A DNA stretch of 13,770 nt from Chloromonas sp. AAM2. Its lineage: Eukaryota > Chlorophyta > Chlorophyceae > Chlamydomonadales > Chlamydomonadaceae. The translations under genes were made by a program, and so were the position numbers. This document shows positions 1 to 5,838 of this stretch, in pieces. The notes under the pieces are model-generated. The model was given only the letters and a program-made list of their open reading frames with translations, was not told where the DNA came from and searched no databases. Every line of letters begins with the position of its first letter. Within the stretch, counting starts at the first letter, position 1. The stretch lies in contig QAXH01006701.1 in assembly GCA_004335635.1 (NCBI GenBank), positions 1,563 through 15,332 on the forward strand. The letters run 5' to 3'.

Positions 1-60
1 AACACCGAATGTCCAATACTCAAATTTTACTATACCTGAACATTGGACATTGGATATTCC
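1..60. repeat. Short imperfect repeat with internal inverted repeat, left copy
   Basis: This segment recurs at about 386-453 with a handful of mismatches; both copies begin AACACCGAATGTCCAAT. Inside it TGTCCAAT (10-17) is the exact reverse complement of ATTGGACA (42-49), so it can form a hairpin. The two copies flank structured repeat copy 1 as direct repeats. The window starts within or at the edge of this element, so its true left end is not visible. I see no gene in the first 117 bases. Confidence 0.75.
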
Positions 61-117
61 TTAATGGATAAAGATATCGTTGTTTTCTGAACCAGCTTTC
101 GGAGATTTACGTGGTGG

Positions 118-348
118 CCTAAATGAGGGCCGGGCTTAGGAAAGACTACTTACCCCAAAGGTCCTCTCCCTCGCTGTATGAGCAAGCTCATTTCACATTC
201 CCTCTCCAAAGAGGGACAGGTTCTTGGTAACGAAACCAATTTTGGCTTTCCATCTACAATCTTACCAAGAGCCCGTACCTGTGTCCCTTCGGAGGGACAG
301 AAAGAACAGCTTTAGCTGTTGCTTGCGGGGAGGACCGTGGCCAAGGCC
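118..348 (+). repeat. Structured dispersed repeat, copy 1 (core only, diverged)
   Basis: This is the most diverged of eight same-strand copies and lacks the 3' extension seen in copies 2-7. The core landmarks are all present. The outer stem is GGTCCTCTCC (160-169) with GGGGAGGACC (327-336). Hairpin 1 is ATGAGC-AA-GCTCAT (178-191), followed by the CCCTCT/AGAGGG hairpin and the GTCCCTTCGGAGGGAC hairpin. Its last hairpin is AACAGCT-TT-AGCTGTT (305-320), where the other copies have AGCGAGC and GCTCGCT: both arms changed together. It also has TCTTGGTAA pairing with TTACCAAGA in the central region, which other copies lack. Confidence 0.9.
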
Positions 349-385
349 TCATACGCATTCAATAACCCCGCAACATCCAATAGCC

Positions 386-453
386 AACACCGAATGTCCA
401 ATGCTCAAATTTTACTTTACCTGAAGATTGGATATTGGACATTCATCATTGGT
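386..453. repeat. Short imperfect repeat with internal inverted repeat, right copy
   Basis: Second copy of the segment at 1-60, in the same orientation. TGTCCAAT (395-402) pairs with ATTGGACA (434-441). It lies directly downstream, in the minus-strand sense, of the small PID-CTERM-like gene that ends at 460, so the hairpin could also serve as its transcript end, although no T-run follows it. Confidence 0.7.
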
Positions 454-459
454 TATTCT

Positions 460-654
460 CTATTCTGCTGCTTTCTTGCGGTCGCGGAGTTTCTTAAGGG
501 CATATCCGCCGCCGGCAGCTGCAAGCAGGCCAAGGCCGCCGTCAATCGGGGCTTGGGACGGAGTGGCCGGCAGGCCCGGGGGCTGCGCCATCAGTACCGT
601 GGTCAGTAGTAGTGCAAAGGCAATAGCGAGTGAAATATAGATCAGTGTTTTCAT
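460..654 (-). CDS. Small secreted protein with PID-CTERM-like sorting tail
   Basis: A 64-residue protein. Residues 1-23 are a signal peptide with predicted cleavage at MA|Q, like the other exported proteins here. A short Pro-rich linker follows, then PIDGG at 36-40, a Gly/Ala/Leu-rich hydrophobic stretch (about 40-52), and a basic tail KKLRDRKK. The tripartite motif, hydrophobic segment and basic end match the PEP-CTERM/exosortase logic; I recall a Bacteroidota variant called PID-CTERM, recalled rather than searched. The frame extends to a TTG at 663, but ATG at 654 starts directly on the signal peptide, so I chose it. It lies 77 bases downstream of the T9SS protein gene on the same strand, perhaps co-transcribed. 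The mature part before the motif is only about 12 residues, so the protein may be little more than a processed anchor. Function unknown. Confidence 0.72.
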   Translation of the reverse strand: MKTLIYISLAIAFALLLTTVLMAQPPGLPATPSQAPIDGGLGLLAAAGGGYALKKLRDRKKAAE

Positions 655-675
655 AGTGGACAATGGTTAATTTTA

Positions 676-718
676 AATGCTAAAGGTCAAATAGAGTACT
701 CATTTAACATTTAGCATT
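676..718. terminator. Inverted repeat between the T9SS gene and the small PID gene
   Basis: AATGCTAAA (676-684) is the exact reverse complement of TTTAGCATT (710-718) with a 25-base loop, and outer AT-rich sequence extends the pairing imperfectly towards AATTTTA and TAAAATT. It sits just after the stop codon of the T9SS protein gene, where a terminator, processing site or 3' mRNA stabiliser would be expected. There is no GC-rich stem with a T-run, so a classical intrinsic terminator is not supported. Confidence 0.4.
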
Positions 719-731
719 AATACATTTAAAA

Positions 732-3005
732 TTACTTAATAAGGGTCATTTGTCGGGTCAGGATCTCGTTGCCGGCCTGCAGGCGGTAGTAGTAGATGCC
801 GCTCGCCATGTTGGCCGCGTTCCAGCTCACCCGGTAGCTTCCGGCCGACTTGGTCTCGCTCACCAGCGTCTCCACCTGCTGTCCCATCACGTTGTAGATC
901 GTCAGGGTGACCGGTCCGGCTTCCGCCACGCTGTACTGAATGCTGGTCGTGGGGTTGAACGGATTCGGGTAGTTCTGCTCTAAGGTGAAGGCTTCCGGGG
1001 TGTCGCCGGATTCGGTGGTGGTCGTTGTGTTATTGCTAACGGTTACGGTAAACCGGGCGCCTTCGGCTGTTTTTGCGACCTGCTCTGCCTGTGGTGGCTG
1101 TGGGTTCAAAATCGTCATGGATGGACCGGCTTTGGCCTGCTGCGTTCCGGTCAGGTCAAACACGTACTGCTCGGCGCTGCGCATATCAATGACCGCTCCG
1201 GTCTTGGTGTCGTTTAGCGTGATGCTCCAGTCTGAGGGCACGTTGTCCATAGCCGGCCAGCTCAGGGTCACTTCCCCGCCGCTGCTGATCCAGGTGCCAG
1301 CCTCATTATCCGGGGTAAATGCTTCTACGGTTACCGGTACCGACAGCTGCCCGTCAAAGGTGCGCGGCAGGTTGTTGATATCGAGTTTGGTGTCGCCGGT
1401 CAGGCTGGCTACGCTCAGGTACGGACGGAAATCCAGTGGGGCCAGTTTGAGCCCGTCAAAATTGTCTTTGGCCAGTTCCCCGTTTTCGGTGAACGAGAGG
1501 AACGACTCGCTGTACCTGTTGTCCATCTCCCCGCGGAGTTTGATGGTAATAGCTTCGTTTTTAGTTTCTTTGTAGAACGTTCCGCCGGTTGTTTTATCCG
1601 CTTCTTCGATAGTAAGTTCTTCAGATGTTGCACTGGCTGAGTTTTGCACCCAAAATCCCTGGAACGGAGTAATCAAGCCATCAGTAAGTGACCCAGCAGA
1701 AGAGCCATTCCATGTGCGGTAACCACCAGCACCAGCGCCTGTGTCACTAACATCATCTCCACCTCCATTAATTGTTCCGTAGCTGTGGTCGTACACATAC
1801 ACCGTTCCAGTCAGATCGGTTTTACCCAAGTCATCCCAGTCTATTGTAGATGCATAGGGGTTTCCAACAAGTGTCCAGGCGTCTGAACCACTTGAAAGTG
1901 TTGGTTTTACTGTTCCTGAGTTTTCAGTACCCGTTACACTCAACGTTTTAGGGAATGCATCATCCGTTCCGTCATAGTCATCATCCGCAAAAACGTACAC
2001 AAGAAAACCTGAGCCTGCACTAATTGTAGCTCCAATGTTTCCAGCGCCTTCCCACTCCTGTAAGCCTCTATTCCAGGTAAATACATTCTTATTCCCCTGA
2101 TCTGAATCACCATCATTGGTATCATTAAGTCCTTGTGTCCAGATAGGATCTAAAAGTGTTCCATATGAAACCTCTACTGGTGAAGTCAAAAATCTATAAC
2201 CGGCATCACCTGATATTTCTACATCATAACCGTAGGTATAAGAATAATTCGAACCATTATTATTATCTAAGTTTATAGTTGCCATATCATAGTCGCCTGA
2301 ATAGGTACCATAGTCTACACCTAAATCTACAGTTGTTGAGAGGACATAAAAATCTGCATCAGAACTAACAGGTATCATTGCATTGTAAGAAGTTCCTGAA
2401 CCCGTTGCTAATACATGCTTACTTGTTGAAAAACTATCTGTACTATATCTGACATATATTCTTTCTTCAGATGACTTTGCACCACTTAATGTAATCGATA
2501 CTCTTATGCTATCACTTGAGGTGGAATCTACTTCGCTACTATTAATCTCTATTGGTTCAGAAGAAGTTTCCATAAAAATAAAGTCTGTAGTTGCGTAACC
2601 GTTATCTTTCCAATTGACTGTGTACCAATTTCCATTTGTTACAGTAATTGAATTATTTCCTACACCTCCATTTGTTGTCCAAGGTACACTTGTAATAGAG
2701 TTTAAAGAAACACCTGTAACTTGAGCCCATTGATTTGCCCATGGATTACCACTACCTCCACTTGCAAATTTAAAATTCTGTGATCCAGTAGTACCAGTAA
2801 ACTCAAAAGTAGTTTGCCACCTTGTTGTACCAGTTGTAATTTTGGTTAAGTCAAAATCACCCCCCATACCAAGATTATTAGTAAAACTATTCCAATCACC
2901 AGGCATTCTTAAGCCATCTGATTCAGTTATTTGCCCCAAAACCGTCATACTCCCAAAAAGCATGACAAAAAGTGTACCGGTTAAAAATCGTATCGTTTGT
3001 TTCAT
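732..3005 (-). CDS. Large secreted protein with T9SS type A sorting domain, probable starch-related
   Basis: A 757-residue exported protein. The frame opens at 3038, but the ATG at 3005 begins a clear signal peptide (MKQTIRFL..., cleavage near VLG|Q), so I chose it. Residues about 20-150 form a Gly/Thr/Trp-rich beta domain opening with DGLRMPGDWN; about 150-240 look like an Ig/FN3-like beta domain; about 245-460 are Trp/Gly-rich and end in a VGNPYAS...PFQGFWVQN section typical of T9SS cargo. The last 89 residues are the T9SS type A sorting domain (NYPNPFNP, VTLTIYNVMGQ, GIYYYRL). Such proteins cross the outer membrane by T9SS and are usually cell-attached or released. No catalytic motif was recognised. 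A LacI-type operator shared with the amylase gene suggests a starch or maltodextrin role, perhaps glycan binding (inference). The 3' third is much GC-richer than the rest. Confidence 0.88.
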   Translation of the reverse strand: MKQTIRFLTGTLFVMLFGSMTVLGQITESDGLRMPGDWNSFTNNLGMGGDFDLTKITTGTTRWQTTFEFTGTTGSQNFKFASGGSGNPWANQWAQVTGVSLNSITSVPWTTNGGVGNNSITVTNGNWYTVNWKDNGYATTDFIFMETSSEPIEINSSEVDSTSSDSIRVSITLSGAKSSEERIYVRYSTDSFSTSKHVLATGSGTSYNAMIPVSSDADFYVLSTTVDLGVDYGTYSGDYDMATINLDNNNGSNYSYTYGYDVEISGDAGYRFLTSPVEVSYGTLLDPIWTQGLNDTNDGDSDQGNKNVFTWNRGLQEWEGAGNIGATISAGSGFLVYVFADDDYDGTDDAFPKTLSVTGTENSGTVKPTLSSGSDAWTLVGNPYASTIDWDDLGKTDLTGTVYVYDHSYGTINGGGDDVSDTGAGAGGYRTWNGSSAGSLTDGLITPFQGFWVQNSASATSEELTIEEADKTTGGTFYKETKNEAITIKLRGEMDNRYSESFLSFTENGELAKDNFDGLKLAPLDFRPYLSVASLTGDTKLDINNLPRTFDGQLSVPVTVEAFTPDNEAGTWISSGGEVTLSWPAMDNVPSDWSITLNDTKTGAVIDMRSAEQYVFDLTGTQQAKAGPSMTILNPQPPQAEQVAKTAEGARFTVTVSNNTTTTTESGDTPEAFTLEQNYPNPFNPTTSIQYSVAEAGPVTLTIYNVMGQQVETLVSETKSAGSYRVSWNAANMASGIYYYRLQAGNEILTRQMTLIK

Positions 3006-3073
3006 TGTATTGTAATTTCGTTTAAATATGTATTCCAACTTAATTTACGCCCACCAACTGCCTAAATTTTAAG

Positions 3074-3087
3074 TGTAAGCGCTTACA
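3074..3087. promoter_or_regulatory. LacI/GalR-family operator (perfect cre-like palindrome)
   Basis: TGTAAGCGCTTACA is a perfect 14-base palindrome with a central CG, and it fits the catabolite-responsive element consensus TGWAANCGNTNWCA bound by LacI/GalR-family regulators. It lies 68 bases before the chosen start of the T9SS protein gene. A near match lies at a similar distance before the amylase gene. The regulator is not in the window. Confidence 0.7.
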
Positions 3088-3357
3088 TTCTAATGAATAT
3101 TTTTTGTTTTTTCAATCTGAAATATACAATTCGGTAAAAAATTTTCTTTGACGACTGGTTTTTTCTAAAAACTTTCTAAGTTCTCGCAAATTCAATTTGA
3201 ACAGTTGATTGGAGAAGGCCTTTATTCCCTGATTTACAGCGTTAACCGGATTTGCTTTCGCTAATATAAATATTTTTTAATGTTTTGGGACCGTTGTTGC
3301 GGCTTTTTTTTGTGCGTTTGGCGGGGCTTTTAGTGATTTCGCGGATTTATGTGAGAG
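3088..3357. other. AT-rich intergenic stretch with a repeat remnant at its end
   Basis: No gene is supported here. The sequence is AT-rich with several T-runs. From about 3334 it carries the stretch GATTTCGCGGATTTATGTG followed by AGAG, also present at the 3' end of structured repeat copy 4. This is probably the truncated tail of another unit that once preceded copy 2. Confidence 0.6.
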
Positions 3358-3858
3358 TTTATCGAAACAATATGGGCTTAAATGAGTGATATGCTAAGGA
3401 GTAACTTATTGCCCCAAAGGTCCTCTCCCTCGCTTATGAGCAAGCTCATTTCGCGTTCCCTCTCCGAAGAGGGACAGGTTTTTGCCAAAAAGACAATCTC
3501 GACTTTCCTTCTACAATATTGATACAGCAAAGAACCTGTGTCCCTTTGGAGGGACAAGAAGAGCGAGCTTGCTCGCTGCTTCGGGGGAGGACTGTGGCTA
3601 AGGGCTGTTCCCTTTTTCTACGTACCAACTTCAATTTTACATCATAACTTTGAGGAACAGCCTCTGGAGATCTTTGGGAATCGTACTTTTTTTGTTGATG
3701 GTAATTTTTTGGGTGGGGAATCGCGGATTGGGCGGATTTTGTGATTTCACGGATTATTTTGACCTGCGGATTTGGGGGGATTTCATTGACGGCTTTTAAT
3801 GTGCTTTGGGAGGCTTATCAACTTTTGCAGGTGTAATGAGCCTTGGGTACAGTGTGGG
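3358..3858 (+). repeat. Structured dispersed repeat, copy 2 (full length)
   Basis: A full unit of about 500 bases, followed head-to-tail by copy 3. It runs from TTTATCG through the hairpin core to an extension (CTACGTACCAACTTCAATTT and on) and a tail with recurring GCGGATT, ending in GTAATGAGCCTTGGGTACAG. From the outer stem to the last hairpin it is almost identical to copy 3, including the central GACAATCTCGACTTTCC variant, so the pair reflects recent duplication or gene conversion. Confidence 0.92.
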
Positions 3859-4206
3859 TTTATCGGAACATTATGGGCTTAAATGAGGGCTTTGCTATGA
3901 AATAGCTCATTGCCCCAAAGGTCCTCTCCCTCGCTGCATGAGCAAGCTCATTTCGCGTTCCCTCTCCGAAGAGGGACAGGTTTTTGCCAAAAAGACAATC
4001 TCGACTTTCCTTCTACAATATTGATACAGCAAAGAACCTGTGTCCCTTTGGAGGGACAAGAAGAGCGAGCTTGCTCGCTGCTTCGGGGGAGGACCGTGGC
4101 TAAGGGCTGTTACCTTTTTTTCTACGTACCAACTTCAATTCTACATCATAAATTTGAGGCACAGCCTCTGTTGACTTTTCTACTGAAGGCATAACCTTCG
4201 GTGATC
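3859..4206 (+). repeat. Structured dispersed repeat, copy 3 (alternative tail)
   Basis: The core folds as in the other copies: outer stem GGTCCTCTCCC (3920-3930) with GGGGGAGGACC (4085-4095, one G.T pair), and AGCGAGC-TT-GCTCGCT at 4064-4079. The extension contains GAGGC-ACA-GCCTC (4156-4168). It then diverges into the tail shared with copy 5, with a GAAGG-CATAA-CCTTC hairpin (4185-4199). It ends a few bases from the stop codon of the lipoprotein gene. Confidence 0.92.
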
Positions 4207-4214
4207 TTCTACGG

Positions 4215-4976
4215 TCATTCAAAGTAGGGCGTGGTATCAAGAACAAAAGTTCTGCCGAATAATCTGTTGCCGTTATAGATTTGTACATAGCCGTAGTAAA
4301 ATGGATACAGCGTATCCGGGTTGAAATAGAAGGTATTCCTAAAACCTCTTCTTTTATCTTGCAACGGGATTCCCATTAGGTTTAACGAGTCAATATCGTT
4401 TGACGGGTAAAATGACCATCCGGAAGCGGGGGATTTAGGCGTTTTTGGTGAATATTCGGCCGTCAGCCTTAGAGTGCTGTCCTCTTGAATTACTTCAGAG
4501 ACCATAACACTATCGATTCTGCCTGTTGAGGGGAAGGTAGCGCGTTGTCGTTCGGTGCTTCGGTGTTCGGTTCCTACTTCAACATTAAATGACATAGGGA
4601 CCATCTTATAAATAGTAGAGCTATTCCTTGTTAGCTCTACACCGCCTATTACAGTTGCTGTAAAGAATCCGGTTTTTTTACCTATTATAAATACATTATC
4701 CCCCTGACGATAGAGCTCCACTTCTCTTGCATCACTAATAAAACTAACTAAATTGGGATGGTCTGGGCTATCTTCACATTCGTCGTCATATTCCCAATAT
4801 TGATTGATGTTTAAATGATAAGGTTCTCCCAAAACCACATATTGATCAGGTACTTTTTGGGTGTCGTATGTACCCGCTTCTTCAGGAATAATAAAGCCTA
4901 AACATTTGTAATCATTTGTCAGAAGACATCCCGACATGAAACTTGCGATAAGCAACAGTAATATAATTCTTGACAT
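4215..4976 (-). CDS. Hypothetical lipoprotein
   Basis: About 253 residues, family not recognised. It opens with a lipoprotein signal peptide: a short hydrophobic run ILLLLIASF, then a lipobox MSGC with Cys at residue 17, predicting a lipid-anchored envelope protein. The mature part has no further hydrophobic helix; it is rich in aromatic and acidic residues, with a likely beta-rich C-terminal half (FNPDTLYPFYYGY, LFGRTFVLDTTPYFE). The frame continues to an ATG at 4994, but a TTGACA/TATTTA promoter-like pair lies so close to that ATG that transcription would start inside it. The ATG at 4976 has a good ribosome-binding sequence (AAAAGGGGA) just upstream, so I chose it; 4994 remains possible. 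The gene is boxed in by structured repeat copies 3 and 4. It may be a lineage-specific orphan. Confidence 0.78.
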   Translation of the reverse strand: MSRIILLLLIASFMSGCLLTNDYKCLGFIIPEEAGTYDTQKVPDQYVVLGEPYHLNINQYWEYDDECEDSPDHPNLVSFISDAREVELYRQGDNVFIIGKKTGFFTATVIGGVELTRNSSTIYKMVPMSFNVEVGTEHRSTERQRATFPSTGRIDSVMVSEVIQEDSTLRLTAEYSPKTPKSPASGWSFYPSNDIDSLNLMGIPLQDKRRGFRNTFYFNPDTLYPFYYGYVQIYNGNRLFGRTFVLDTTPYFE

Positions 4977-4994
4977 AACATTCCCCTTTTTCAT

Positions 4995-5023
4995 TAAATA
5001 ACAAAGAAGGGCTAATTTGTCAA
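4995..5023 (-). promoter_or_regulatory. Sigma70-like promoter for the lipoprotein gene
   Basis: On the minus strand TTGACA (5023-5018) and TATTTA (5000-4995) are separated by exactly 17 bases. The predicted transcription start falls near 4988, leaving a short leader with AAAAGGGGA before the ATG at 4976. The classical -35 is notable, because Bacteroidota housekeeping promoters usually follow the TTTG/TAnnTTTG pattern. Confidence 0.5.
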
Positions 5024-5047
5024 CGGTAAAAGCATGTGATCTGTGGG

Positions 5048-5459
5048 TTTATCGGAACATTATGGGCTTAAATGAGGGCTTTGCTGAGGGATAGCCCATT
5101 GCCCCAAAGGTCCTCTCCCTCGCTGCATGAGCAAGCTCATTTTGCGTTCCCTCTCCGAAGAGGGACAGGTTCTTGCCACCGAAACCAATTTTGGCTTTCC
5201 TTCTACATTTTTGATACAGTAAAGAACCTGTGTCCCTTTGGAGGGACAAGAAGAGCGAGCTTGCTCGCTGCTTCTGGGGAGGACTGTGGCTAAGGGCTGT
5301 TCTCTTTTTTTCTACGTATCAACTTAATTACTACATCATAAATTTGAGGCCAGCCTCTGGAGATCTTTGGGGATCGTACTTTTTTTGTTGATGGTAATTT
5401 TTTGGGGTGGGGAATCGCGGATTGGGCGGATTTTGTGATTTCGCGGATTTATGTGAGAG
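5048..5459 (+). repeat. Structured dispersed repeat, copy 4
   Basis: The core has the ACCAATTTTGGCTTTCC central variant shared with copies 1 and 7. The extension and GCGGATT-rich tail are present, but the tail is cut short after TATGTGAGAG, where copy 5 begins directly. It lies just upstream of the lipoprotein gene promoter, oriented away from that gene. Confidence 0.92.
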
Positions 5460-5822
5460 TTTATCGGAACATTATGGGCTTAAATGAGGGCTTTGCTATG
5501 GAATAGCTCATTGCCCAAAAGGTCCTCTCCCTCGCTGTATGAACAAGTTCATTTCGCGTTCCTTCTCCGAAGAGGGACAGGTTTTGCCAATAAAGACAAT
5601 CTCGACTTTCCTTCTACAATATTGATAGAGTAAAGAACCTGTGTCCCTTTGGAGGGACAAGAAGAGCGAGCCCGCTCGCGGCTTCTGGGGAGGACTGTGG
5701 CTAAGGGCTGTTCCCTTTTTTCTACATACCAACCTCATTACTACATCATAACTTTGAGGTACAGCCTCTGTTGGCTTTTCTCCTGAAGACACAGCCTTCC
5801 GAGATCTTTGGGATCCTTTGCC
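5460..5822 (+). repeat. Structured dispersed repeat, copy 5 (covarying hairpin 1)
   Basis: Directly adjoins copy 4. Hairpin 1 reads ATGAAC-AA-GTTCAT (5539-5552) where all other copies have ATGAGC/GCTCAT: a G:C pair became A:T with both sides changed. Hairpin 2 has CCTTCT against AGAGGG, a G.T wobble. It has the alternative tail shared with copy 3 and ends just before the stop codon of the amylase gene. Confidence 0.92.
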
Positions 5823-5838
5823 AGTGTTGAAATGGTTT

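Noticed and set aside
428..640. Plus-strand frames overlapping the small PID-CTERM-like gene
   Set aside because: They lack any signal or family feature, whereas the minus frame has a signal peptide, motif, hydrophobic segment and basic tail.
985..1575. Long plus-strand frame opposite the T9SS protein gene
   Set aside because: It is a shadow of the GC-rich coding region on the minus strand; the minus frame has a signal peptide and a recognised C-terminal domain.
3910..4194. Open frames inside the structured repeats (also at 224-424, 5072-5293, 5508-5792, 7860-8141, 7884-8132, 8347-8544, 8459-8746, 8489-8803 and 8831-9052) with similar translated peptides
   Set aside because: The peptides are alike only because the DNA repeats. 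Frames occur on both strands, differ in ends between copies, and the DNA changes preserve hairpins rather than codons.
3358..4206. Insertion sequence with transposase
   Set aside because: No unit encodes a plausible protein, and no terminal inverted repeats or target duplications could be fixed at the unit ends.
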